In this document: one piece after another, positions 7,550-14,882 of the stretch
Numbering within the stretch: position 1 is the first letter of the stretch
How the letters are laid out: every line of letters begins with the position of its first letter
Origin: Geothrix terrae
GTDB taxonomy: Bacteria > Acidobacteriota > Holophagae > Holophagales > Holophagaceae
Direction: 5' to 3'
Assembly: GCF_022808775.1 (NCBI RefSeq)
Contig: NZ_JAKZLA010000001.1
Span: forward strand, 62,001-126,000
Length of the DNA stretch: 64,000 nucleotides
Translations under genes and position numbers: made by a program
Notes under the pieces: model-generated
Databases searched by the model: none
What the model saw: only the letters and a program-made list of their open reading frames with translations
Told to the model about the DNA's origin: nothing

Positions 7550-8938
7550 ATGACCTGTGAGCGCCTCCCGGTGATGCCCCTCCCCTTCCATCTGGTGACC
7601 TTGACCCACGCCACCTGGGACCAGGCCCTTGCCTGCGCCCGCAGCCTGGGTCCGGACGCGCTGCCTGAGCTGAGGCTGGATCTCTTCCCCGAGGCTGAGC
7701 CAGGGGAGCTGGTCCGGGCGCTCGGGGGCCGCTGCCTCGCGACCTGCCGGCGGCGATTCGAGGGCGGCCGCTGGCCGGACGAGGACGAGGCGGGACGGAT
7801 GACCCGCCTGCTGCAGGCCGTGACGGCCAAGCCGGCCTGGGTGGATCTGGAGTGGGACCTGCCGATTCCCGCCGCGCTCCGGGCCGCCCGGCCCGGGGTG
7901 GGCCTGTTGCGCTCGGTGCATGTGGCGCCCGGCGTCTTCGATCTGGATCAGCGGCTGGCGGCCCTCCCCGAGGGGGATGCCTTCAAGTGGGTGGGCTGGG
8001 CCGGACGCCTCGGAGATGGCGGCCGTCTCAGGCCGGCCCTCGCCCGGACCCGGGACCGCGGGATCACCCTGTCGGCCTTTCTCATGGGGCCCAAAGGCCT
8101 CGCCAGCCGGGCCCTGCAGGCTGCCTGGGGCGGCGCCTTCACCTACGCCGCTCCCGACGACGGGCCCGCGGCGGCCCCGGGCCAGCTCCCGCTCGCCACC
8201 CTCCGCGCATGGCGCTGCGCGGACCTGCCCCGAGACTGCGGCCTCTGCGGTGTCATCGGAGATCCGGTGCTGCACTCCCGGGGGCCGGCCTTCCACAATC
8301 CCCGGTTCCAGGCGGCGGGCCGGAACCTGCTGTATGTCCCGCTCCTGTGCGGGGAGGCCGCCGAGGCCGCGGAGGCCCTGGAGGCCCTCGACATCCTCGG
8401 CCTCAGCATCACCGCCCCCCTCAAGCTGTCCCTCCCCCGGGCCCTCGGCCTGGAAGGCCCGCTGAACACGCTGTGGCGCCGGGGACCGGACGGCCCATGG
8501 AGCGGCGCCAACACGGACGCCGAGGCGCTTGGACAGGCGCTGTCACATCTCGCCTCCGGACCGGTGCTGCTGCTCGGTGGGGGTGGGGTGGGACGCACGA
8601 GCCGCCAGGTTCTGGAGGCTGCCGGCCGGCCCGTGCTGCAGGCCTCCCGCCAGGCGCCGGCCAGTTCCGCGGCGGTGACCGCCTTCGCGCCCGTGGGCGT
8701 GGTGCAGGCCACCAGCCTGGGCATGGACCCCGACGATCCCGTCCCGTTCCCCGACCTCCTGGAGGCCTCCCGCCTCAGCGCCCGCTGGGCGGTGGAGTGG
8801 ATCTACAAGGAGGACACGGCCTTCGGGACCTGGGCCCGCCACGCCGGCCTGGCGCTGGTGTCCGGGGCCTCGCTCTTCGAGGCCCAGGCCGAGGCGCAGA
8901 GCCGCCGGTTCATCGCAGACTGCGGCCAAGCTGGCTGA
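7550..8938 (+). CDS. aroDE: Fused 3-dehydroquinate dehydratase - shikimate dehydrogenase
   Basis: Residues of about 1-200 are a type I dehydroquinase: PELRLDLFPEAE near the N-terminus, the His region SVHVAPGVF and the Schiff-base Lys region AFKWVGWAGR. Residues of about 215-460 are a shikimate dehydrogenase: GVIGDPVLHSRGPAFHNPRF, the catalytic Lys in GLSITAPLKLSLP, GANTDAEALGQAL and the NADP loop LLLGGGGVGRTS. Together they convert 3-dehydroquinate to shikimate in the cytoplasm. The HSxSP substrate motif reads HSRGP, a variant, and the dehydroquinase half is compact. The start is uncertain: ATG at 7550 or 7574, both with weak ribosome sites. AroD-AroE fusions are known in plants and some bacteria. 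A response-regulator gene follows after 33 bases. Confidence 0.85.
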   Translation: MTCERLPVMPLPFHLVTLTHATWDQALACARSLGPDALPELRLDLFPEAEPGELVRALGGRCLATCRRRFEGGRWPDEDEAGRMTRLLQAVTAKPAWVDLEWDLPIPAALRAARPGVGLLRSVHVAPGVFDLDQRLAALPEGDAFKWVGWAGRLGDGGRLRPALARTRDRGITLSAFLMGPKGLASRALQAAWGGAFTYAAPDDGPAAAPGQLPLATLRAWRCADLPRDCGLCGVIGDPVLHSRGPAFHNPRFQAAGRNLLYVPLLCGEAAEAAEALEALDILGLSITAPLKLSLPRALGLEGPLNTLWRRGPDGPWSGANTDAEALGQALSHLASGPVLLLGGGGVGRTSRQVLEAAGRPVLQASRQAPASSAAVTAFAPVGVVQATSLGMDPDDPVPFPDLLEASRLSARWAVEWIYKEDTAFGTWARHAGLALVSGASLFEAQAEAQSRRFIADCGQAG

Positions 8939-8971
8939 GAGCGGACGGCCGATAGCTGATAGCTTCTACTC

Positions 8972-10225
8972 ATGGACCTGCTGCTGGTCGAGGACAAGGA
9001 CAGCTTCCGGCGCCTGCTCATCCAGGCCCTGGAGGGTTCGGCCTGGTCCGTGCGGGCGGTGGCGGATCCGCAGGAGGCCCTGCGGGCCCTCGAGGTGGCA
9101 CCGTCCCATGTCCTGGTGACGGACCTGCGGCTGCCGGGCATGAGCGGGCTGGAGCTGATCCGGCGCGCCCGCCAGCTGCATCCCGCCCTGCGGGTGGTGC
9201 TGATGTCCGCCTTCGGGGAACCCCGGGACATCGTGGAGGCCATGCGCCTGGGGGCGGAGGACTTCCTGCCCAAGCCCTTCGACCTGGATGCCTTTCTGGC
9301 TCTCCTGGACCGCCTCCGGGCTCTGGTGGGCGCGCCCCCGCCGGACCCCGCGGAGCCCTGGGTCGCCCACAGCGCTGGCATGCAGGCCCTGGACCAGGCC
9401 CTGCGAAGGACCGCGGGCACGGCACTGCCGGTGCTCTTCGTGGGGGAACACGGGGCGGGGAAGGGCCGCTGCGCCCGTCGTCTGCACGCCCTCCGCCACC
9501 CCGGAGCCCCCTACCTGAGCCTGTCCGCCGCCACCCTCGGGCCAGAGGGCCCGGACCCCAACCTTCTTGAGCTTGTCCAGGGCGGGAGCCTCTACCTGGC
9601 GGGGCTGGAGCATCTGGCGCCGGAGGCCGTGGCGCCCCTGGCCCGGGCCATCGATGCGGCTGGCGCCGGGTTCCGCTGGATGGCCGGGTTGGACGAGGGC
9701 GCGGGGCTCTCGCCGGAGCTGGCCCAGCGCCTGGGTTCCCTCGAGCTCCGGGTGCCCCCGCTGCGGGAGCGCCGAGAGGATCTCCTGGCCCTGGCCCGGG
9801 CACTGCTCGAGCGGACCGCCCGCCTGGAAGGCCGGACCGCGCCATGGCTCGAGCGGACGGCGGAGCGCCAGCTGCTCGGCCATGCCTGGCCGGGGAACGT
9901 GCGGGAGCTGGAGGCGTTGCTGGCCCGGGCCCTGGGCCTCTCGGACGGACCCGCCATCCGGGCGTTTCCGGATCTGGAACTGGGTTGCTCGAACATCCTC
10001 AGCCTGCCCTGGCCCGAGCCGGGGCCGCTCGAGACCATGCTGCGGGCCGCCTCGCGCGCCGCCGAGGGCCAGCTGCTGCGGCGCGCCCTGGCCGAGGCCC
10101 ATGGGGACCTGCCGCGGGCGGCGGAGGGGCTCGGGCTCACCCTGCGCAGCCTGGCTCAGCGCTTGCGGGACCATGGCATCCCTCTGGAAGATAGAGACAA
10201 CCCCGTGCCCCGGAAGGCCCCATGA
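8972..10225 (+). CDS. Degenerate NtrC-like response regulator (REC, AAA, Fis-type HTH)
   Basis: This 417-residue protein has a normal receiver at 1-115 (LLVEDKDS, phospho-Asp in VTDLRLPG, Lys in LPKPFD). A central AAA+ domain follows with GEHGAGKG as Walker A, and a Fis-like HTH sits at about 360-405 (LPRAAEGLGLTLRSLAQRL). Two functions of sigma-54 activators are missing. The GAFTGA loop is absent, and the Walker B region reads GGSLYLAGLEHL without the Asp-Glu pair. The C-terminal part of the AAA domain (WPGNVRELEALL) is intact. It therefore probably binds DNA and responds to a kinase but cannot remodel sigma-54 polymerase by the usual route. No kinase gene adjoins. Its stop overlaps the moxR start by four bases (ATGA at 10222). 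Confidence 0.85.
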   Translation: MDLLLVEDKDSFRRLLIQALEGSAWSVRAVADPQEALRALEVAPSHVLVTDLRLPGMSGLELIRRARQLHPALRVVLMSAFGEPRDIVEAMRLGAEDFLPKPFDLDAFLALLDRLRALVGAPPPDPAEPWVAHSAGMQALDQALRRTAGTALPVLFVGEHGAGKGRCARRLHALRHPGAPYLSLSAATLGPEGPDPNLLELVQGGSLYLAGLEHLAPEAVAPLARAIDAAGAGFRWMAGLDEGAGLSPELAQRLGSLELRVPPLRERREDLLALARALLERTARLEGRTAPWLERTAERQLLGHAWPGNVRELEALLARALGLSDGPAIRAFPDLELGCSNILSLPWPEPGPLETMLRAASRAAEGQLLRRALAEAHGDLPRAAEGLGLTLRSLAQRLRDHGIPLEDRDNPVPRKAP

Positions 10226-11205
10226 TCCAGGATCCAGCCCAGGCCCCTCCCGTCGTCGCCCCTCCCGCGCGATCACTGGAAGCCGTCCGTCCCGCGGTGA
10301 GGGCCGGCCTGGCCGCGCTCCAGGCCGTGGTGGTGGGGAAGGACGCCCAGGTCCGGCGGGCCTTCGCGGCCCTGCTGGCGGGCGGCCACGTGCTGCTGGA
10401 GGACCTGCCGGGCGTGGGGAAGACCACGCTGGCCAAGGGCCTTTCGCGCATCCTGGGCGGCAGCTTCCAGCGGGTGCAGGGCACCAACGATCTGCTGCCC
10501 TCGGACCTGCTGGGCGTGCATCTGTGGGATGCCAAGGACCAGGCCTTCCGGTTCCAGCCCGGCCCGATCTTCTGCCAGGTGCTGCTTCTGGACGAGCTGA
10601 ACCGCATCGGCCCCAAGACCCAGAGCGCCATGCTCGAGGCCATGGTGGAAGGCCAGGTGACCCTGGATCGCAGCACCCACCGGCTGCCGGACCCCTTCTT
10701 CGTCATCGCCACGCAGAACCCCATGGATCACGCGGGCACCTTCCCCCTGCCGGAGAGCCAACTGGACCGCTTCTCCTGCTCCCTGCACCTGGGCTACCCC
10801 AACCGTGAGGCCGAGCGCCGGATCCTCAAGGGCGAGGCGGGCTCGGATCGCCTGGACGCCCTGCGCCCGGCCCTGGACCTGGACGGCTGGCGGCAGGCCC
10901 GGGCCGCCGTGCGGACCGTGCGGGTGTCCGACGCGGTGATGGACTATGCGGAGCGGATGGTGGACCGCATCCGGACGGGCGGCGGCTTCTGCTCCACCCG
11001 CGCGGTCAAGCACTGGCTGGGCCTGGCCCAGGCCGAAGCCTGGCTGGAGGGGCGCGATTTCATCACGCCGGATGACCTGCAGGCCACCCTGGCGGACACC
11101 ATGGCCCATCGGGGCAGCCTGGACGACCGGCGCCTCAACCGCGCCGAGCGCCGGGAGCAGCTGGCCCGCCTGCTGAAGGACCTGCCCGTGGGATGGACGG
11201 GATGA
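10222..11205 (+). CDS. MoxR-family AAA+ ATPase
   Basis: This 327-residue ATPase has Walker A LPGVGKTTLAKGL, Walker B VLLLDELNRIGPKTQSAM, sensor 1 in VIATQNPMDHAGTFPLPES and the arginine-finger region QLDRFSCSLHLGYP, all standard for MoxR. MoxR proteins act as chaperone-like ATPases that mature or activate partner proteins, usually next to DUF58/VWA genes; none is present here. It is coupled by ATGA overlaps to a regulator gene before it and a RodZ-like gene after it, so all three are probably made together. The N-terminal 20 residues are a Pro/Ala-rich extension. Confidence 0.9.
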   Translation: MIQDPAQAPPVVAPPARSLEAVRPAVRAGLAALQAVVVGKDAQVRRAFAALLAGGHVLLEDLPGVGKTTLAKGLSRILGGSFQRVQGTNDLLPSDLLGVHLWDAKDQAFRFQPGPIFCQVLLLDELNRIGPKTQSAMLEAMVEGQVTLDRSTHRLPDPFFVIATQNPMDHAGTFPLPESQLDRFSCSLHLGYPNREAERRILKGEAGSDRLDALRPALDLDGWRQARAAVRTVRVSDAVMDYAERMVDRIRTGGGFCSTRAVKHWLGLAQAEAWLEGRDFITPDDLQATLADTMAHRGSLDDRRLNRAERREQLARLLKDLPVGWTG

Positions 11206-12020
11206 GAGACGACGAGACCGTAGGCCAGATCCTGCGGGACGCGCGCGTGGCCAAGGGGCTGTCCCGCGAGATCCTGGCGGTGGAGCTGAAGCTGCCCCTG
11301 CGCCACATCGAAGCCATCGAATCCGACGACTGGGCCTCCCTGCCGCCGGGACGCCCCCGGCCTCTGGCCCGCCAGCTGGCCGAGCGCCTGGGGGTGGATC
11401 TGGATTTCCACACGAGCGCCTTCCAGATCGTGCCCGGGGCCCAGGAACTGCCGGCTCCGGACCCCCGGCAGGAGCGGCTGGAGCGCATCGTCATGGGCCT
11501 CCTCACCGTCGCCTCGATCCTGGTGGCGGCCTGGCTGGTGGTGCCTGGTCCCAGCCTCGGCCGGAAGCTGGCCCCCAGCTACCTGACCACCTTGCCCAAG
11601 GCCACTTTGCCGCCTCCGCCGCCCCCGTCCACCTCCCCCTATCCCGTGCTGGGCGAGCTCCTGCCCGAGGCCCCCCTCAACGATCAGGGGATCCTGATCA
11701 GCCTGCGCGCCATGGACACCTGCGAGGTGCGCCTGGAACCCGTGCCGGAGGCCGGCGGGCAGGTTCAGACCCACACGCTGCGGGTCTCCGAACCCTGGCG
11801 GCTGCGCGCGAAGGGCCCCTTCACCCTCAGCCTCGACAACGCGGGCGTGGTCAACGTGGAGGTGGCCGGGGTGCGGATCGCCCACGGCCAGAATGTGGGC
11901 GAGGCCTGGTCCGGCCGGTTCGATGCCGAAGGGCATTGGCTGCGCCCGCCCGCCGCACCCGCCCCCCCGCCGGCGGAACCCCAGCCGCCCGATGACCAGG
12001 AAGACGGAACCGAGCCATGA
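11202..12020 (+). CDS. RodZ-like HTH membrane protein (HTH_25, one TM, DUF4115-type domain)
   Basis: The start is taken at 11202, where ATGA overlaps the moxR stop; an in-frame ATG at 11193 is possible. Residues of about 5-75 form a lambda-repressor-type HTH (VGQILRDARVAKGLSREILA, IEAIESDDW). A membrane segment follows at about 95-120, then a Pro-rich linker and a periplasmic beta-domain of DUF4115 type (RLEPVPEAGG, AKGPFTLSLDNAGVVNVEVAG). The C-terminal tail is again Pro/acidic-rich. RodZ links MreB to the cell wall machinery, and many shorter paralogues have unknown function. No mre genes are nearby. Membership of an operon with a regulator and MoxR suggests an envelope-linked regulatory role, which is inference. 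Its stop overlaps the next start by four bases. Confidence 0.8.
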   Translation: MRDDETVGQILRDARVAKGLSREILAVELKLPLRHIEAIESDDWASLPPGRPRPLARQLAERLGVDLDFHTSAFQIVPGAQELPAPDPRQERLERIVMGLLTVASILVAAWLVVPGPSLGRKLAPSYLTTLPKATLPPPPPPSTSPYPVLGELLPEAPLNDQGILISLRAMDTCEVRLEPVPEAGGQVQTHTLRVSEPWRLRAKGPFTLSLDNAGVVNVEVAGVRIAHGQNVGEAWSGRFDAEGHWLRPPAAPAPPPAEPQPPDDQEDGTEP

Positions 12021-13126
12021 GCATGAACCCCATCGTCGAACGCTTCCTTCAGGGCACCCTGCCCGAGACCATGGCCATGGCCCTGGTGGGCGGAAGCCTG
12101 CCGGTTCCCACGAAGGACCTCCTCCAGGCCCTGGCCCATGCCGCGATCCAGGAGACCCCCTACACGGCCAGGGCCCTCGAATGCCTCGCCTCCATGCCGG
12201 AATCCATGCTCGCGGGAGCCCTCCTGGGTCCTGTGGACCCTCCTGGGCCCCTGCAGCTGGTGCTCTGCCACCGGAAAGAGCCGGCCCTGCTGGAAGAGGC
12301 CCTGCTGAATCCATCCCTGTCCGCGGCGATCGTGGAGGCCTCGGTGCCCAGCCTGCCGGGCTCGGTGCTGGAGATCGTGCTGAACAACCAGGTGCTGTGG
12401 ATGGAGCGGCCGAGGATCCTCGACCTGCTGGAGGAGCACCCCGAGGGCGAGTACGTCATCAAGCGCCGGGTGAACGAGTACCGCTTCGATGTGCTGCGCC
12501 TGGTCCCGGAGGAGGTCAAGAAGGAGCGCCTGGAGATCCTCGACGAAGTGCAGGCCGGGCACCTGGACAAGGCCTGGGCCGAGCTGCCCCTGCCGAAGGA
12601 GACGTCCAAGGAGGAGGAGGAGGCGGAGATCGAATCCGAGGAAATGGCCGCCGAGCGGCGCCTGCTGGCGCAGAAGCCTCTGGTGGATGACCAGGGCCAG
12701 GAGATCGTCCTCACCCTCTCCCAGCGGGTGGCGAGGCTCCGGACCAACCAGAAGATCATGCTCGCCATCAAGGGCGGCAAGGAGGAGCGCACCATCCTCA
12801 TCCGCGAGGCCAACCGCCTCATCCAGGTGAACGTCATGCGGAACGGCCGCATCACGGAAGGGGAGGTGGCCTACATCGCCCAGATGCGCACCGTGAACGA
12901 CGAGGTGCTCCGGATCATCGCGGGCAACCGCGAGTGGATGAAGAAGTACACCATCACCAAGGCCCTGGTCCTGAACCCACGCACGCCGCTCCCCCTGGCC
13001 ATGACCCACTTCAAGCGCCTGCTCGAAAGCGACATGAAGCTGCTCATGAAGGACCGCAACGTGGCCGAGCTCCTCCGCCGCGAAGCCAAGCGGTTCCTGG
13101 AGATGAAGTCGCAGGGGAAGGGCTAG
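12017..13126 (+). CDS. Unknown soluble protein with helical-repeat character
   Basis: This 369-residue protein has no signal peptide or membrane segment. Residues 1-170 look like short alpha-helical repeats (LEECALLNPSLSAAIV-like phrases, VLEIVLNNQVLWMERPRIL). A highly acidic linker lies at about 195-215 (KEEEEAEIESEEMAAE). A basic helical region runs from about 235 to 365, with KIMLAIKGGKEERTILIREA and VNDEVLRIIAGNREWMKK. Similar proteins of unknown function occur in acidobacteria and myxobacteria (recollection, not a search). I do not recognise a named domain. It is the last gene of the regulator-MoxR-RodZ-like run, joined by an ATGA overlap. Its stop codon shares bases with the stop of the convergent peroxiredoxin gene. 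Confidence 0.8.
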   Translation: MSMNPIVERFLQGTLPETMAMALVGGSLPVPTKDLLQALAHAAIQETPYTARALECLASMPESMLAGALLGPVDPPGPLQLVLCHRKEPALLEEALLNPSLSAAIVEASVPSLPGSVLEIVLNNQVLWMERPRILDLLEEHPEGEYVIKRRVNEYRFDVLRLVPEEVKKERLEILDEVQAGHLDKAWAELPLPKETSKEEEEAEIESEEMAAERRLLAQKPLVDDQGQEIVLTLSQRVARLRTNQKIMLAIKGGKEERTILIREANRLIQVNVMRNGRITEGEVAYIAQMRTVNDEVLRIIAGNREWMKKYTITKALVLNPRTPLPLAMTHFKRLLESDMKLLMKDRNVAELLRREAKRFLEMKSQGKG

Positions 13127-13680
13127 GGCGCGGGCTGCTTGCCGGCCTGGGCCTTCCACAGCCGCAGGGCGGCCAGGGCGTTGGCCACGTGCTGGTCGGG
13201 CTTGAGGTCCGTGAAGGTGTGGATGATCCGGCCATCCGGGGCGATGACGTAGGATGTGCGATTGGCGAGCTGCGGCTTGGCGGCCAGGACAGCGTCGTAG
13301 GCCTTCATGATGGCCTGGTCGGAATCCGACAGCACCGCGAACTTGCCCCGGCACTCGCTCACGGAGAACTTGTTGAGCTTGTCGATGTCGTCATGGGACA
13401 CGCCGACGACGGTGGCGCCGAGCTGGTGGAACGTGCCCACCGCTTCGGCGAACAAGTGGGCCTCGGTGGTGCAGCCGGGGGTGAAGGCCGCCGGGTAGAA
13501 ATAGAGGACCACCGGGCCTTTCTGGAGGGCCGCGGCCAGCGAAAAGGATGAAACCTGGCCCCCGAGCGAGGCCTGGGCTTGGAAATCCGGGGCCTTGTCT
13601 CCGACCTTCAGGGCCGCGGAGGCCGGAAGGACCGAGACCAGCGAAACCAGGGCCAGGGTGGGCAGCTTCAGCCGGGACAT
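13123..13680 (-). CDS. Exported peroxiredoxin (BCP/AhpC-TSA type)
   Basis: Translation from the ATG at 13680, with GGAGG seven bases before it, gives 185 residues. An N-terminal signal peptide (MSRLKLPTLALVSLVSVL, cleavage near ASA) is followed by a thioredoxin-fold peroxidase: VGDKAPDFQAQASLGG, then YPAAFTPGCTTEA with the peroxidatic Cys, and VVGVSHDDIDKLNKF. The Cys is followed by TTEA as in BCP/PrxQ proteins; a CxxxxC resolving Cys is absent. It should reduce hydroperoxides in the periplasm with an exported thiol donor that is not encoded here. It is convergent with, and overlaps by four bases, the unknown gene ending at 13126. Confidence 0.88.
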   Translation of the reverse strand: MSRLKLPTLALVSLVSVLPASAALKVGDKAPDFQAQASLGGQVSSFSLAAALQKGPVVLYFYPAAFTPGCTTEAHLFAEAVGTFHQLGATVVGVSHDDIDKLNKFSVSECRGKFAVLSDSDQAIMKAYDAVLAAKPQLANRTSYVIAPDGRIIHTFTDLKPDQHVANALAALRLWKAQAGKQPAP

Positions 13681-14032
13681 CGGAACCTCCTTTGCTGGTG
13701 GATCTTGCGTGGCCTCAGGCCCGGGTGACCTGGACCTACGGATCGTTGGATTCCACAAGGTGAGTGTTGTGACATGGGAAATGGTTCCGGCCGGGGAAGG
13801 GAGTCAGCCTGCCAGCGATTCAGCCTCGTTCATACCCACGGGCGATGGGGATTCCTGCGCGCCGCCTGCGGCGCCGCGCAGGCCGCGCGAATCGCTGGCA
13901 CGCCGCTTGACGCCTGCGGCAGCCCCCCGGGCTGCCTTCGGCTGCGGCTACCTGCCAGCGATTCAGCGATTTCAATCCCCGTCTTTCTCTATCTCCAAAA
14001 CCGAAGGGGCCCCTCTGGGACCCCTTCGGTTT
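13681..14032. other. Gene-free interval between the peroxiredoxin and tRNA-Gly
   Basis: About 350 bases hold the peroxiredoxin leader, three copies of the 11-mer TGCCAGCGATT in mixed orientation, short pieces resembling the 3' part of tRNA-Gly, and the tRNA terminator at the right. No coding frame with a ribosome site or family resemblance was found. Confidence 0.6.
13808..13967. repeat. Short dispersed repeats and tRNA-Gly-like scraps
   Basis: CCTGCCAGCGATTCAGC occurs at 13808-13824 and 13951-13967, and its core occurs inverted at 13890-13900. Between them, GGGCGATGGGGATT at 13840-13853 equals the 3' acceptor/T-arm stretch of the tRNA-Gly gene at 14039-14052. Just beyond, TTCAATCCCC at 13971-13980 repeats the T-loop in the opposite orientation. 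These are short matches, and this may be a decayed element or tRNA duplication. Confidence 0.45.
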
Positions 14033-14036
14033 TGGA
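13994..14036 (-). terminator. Terminator of tRNA-Gly
   Basis: A long near-perfect inverted repeat (TCCAAAACCGAAGGGG paired with CCCCTTCGGTTTTGGA) starts at the encoded CCA end of the tRNA. On the minus strand it forms a GC-rich stem followed by a T-rich arm. It probably ends transcription and sets the tRNA precursor 3' end. Confidence 0.7.
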
Positions 14037-14107
14037 GCGGGCGATGGGGATTGAACCCACGACATCAAGCTTGGGAAGCTTGCGTTCTACCACTGAACTA
14101 CGCCCGC
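14033..14107 (-). tRNA. tRNA-Gly (anticodon CCC)
   Basis: On the minus strand a GCGGGCG acceptor arm pairs with CGCCCGC. TAGTTCAGTGGTAGAACG forms the D arm. The anticodon arm CAAGC-TTCCCAA-GCTTG gives CCC, and GTGGGTTCAATCCCCAT forms the T arm. CCA is encoded (14033-14035). Anticodon CCC reads GGG glycine codons. Confidence 0.95.
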
Positions 14108-14154
14108 GGCAGGGGTTCATGCTAGCGCAAGGCAGGGCCGGAGGCCAGCCCTGC

Positions 14155-14871
14155 TCAGCCCAGATAGGCCGCGATGACGCGCTCGTTCCGCCCCAGCTCC
14201 TCGGGCGTGCCTTCGACGGCGATGCGGCCGCGCTCCATGACGTAGGCGTAGTCGGCCACCTCGAGGGCGCTCTTCGCGAACTGCTCGACGAGGAGGAGCG
14301 TGATGCCCTCCTCCTTCAGGCGGCGGATGGTGCGGAAGACCTCCTGCACGATGACCGGGGCGAGGCCCATGGAGGGCTCGTCCAGCAGCATCACCTTGGG
14401 CCGGGCCATGAGGGCGCGGCCGATGGCGAGCATCTGCTGCTCGCCGCCCGAGAGGGTGCCAGAGGCCTGCTTCGCCCGGTCCTTCAGGCGGGGGAAGAGC
14501 CCATAGACGCGGTCCAGATCGGCCTGGGCGCCCGACTTGAACCCCAGGAACTTGGGCAGCCGGCCGTAGGCGCCCAGCAGCAGGTTGTCCTCCACCGAGA
14601 GGGGGCCGAAGACCTTGCGGCCTTCCGGGGAATGGGCGAGGCCCAGCCGCGCGATGCGGGAGGCGTCGAGTCCCTGCACATCCTTGCCATCGAGCACGAC
14701 GCGTCCGCGGGAGGGGCGGAGCATCCCGGAGACGGCGCGCATGGTCGTGGTCTTGCCCGCGCCGTTGGCGCCGATGAGCGCCACCACCGCGCCGGGTTTC
14801 ACGGTGAGGGTGGTGCCCACGAGCACCTCGCTGGCGCCGTAGCCTGCATGAAGGTCATCCACGATGAGCAT
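14155..14871 (-). CDS. livF: Branched-chain amino acid ABC transporter, ATPase LivF
   Basis: The start is the ATG at 14871 with AAGGAG six bases upstream, giving 238 residues. Walker A is GANGAGKTT, the ABC signature is LSGGEQQMLAIGRALM and Walker B is VMLLDEPSMGLAP; the H-loop His is replaced in LLLVEQFA, as is normal for LivF. LivF is one of two cytoplasmic ATPases that drive import of Leu, Ile and Val or related substrates. It follows the livM-livG fusion by 11 bases and closes a livK-livH-livMG-livF operon. The related amide and urea systems (FmdDEF, UrtABCDE) are alternatives, but nothing here points to them. Confidence 0.92.
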   Translation of the reverse strand: MLIVDDLHAGYGASEVLVGTTLTVKPGAVVALIGANGAGKTTTMRAVSGMLRPSRGRVVLDGKDVQGLDASRIARLGLAHSPEGRKVFGPLSVEDNLLLGAYGRLPKFLGFKSGAQADLDRVYGLFPRLKDRAKQASGTLSGGEQQMLAIGRALMARPKVMLLDEPSMGLAPVIVQEVFRTIRRLKEEGITLLLVEQFAKSALEVADYAYVMERGRIAVEGTPEELGRNERVIAAYLG

Positions 14872-14882
14872 GCCGGTCTCCT

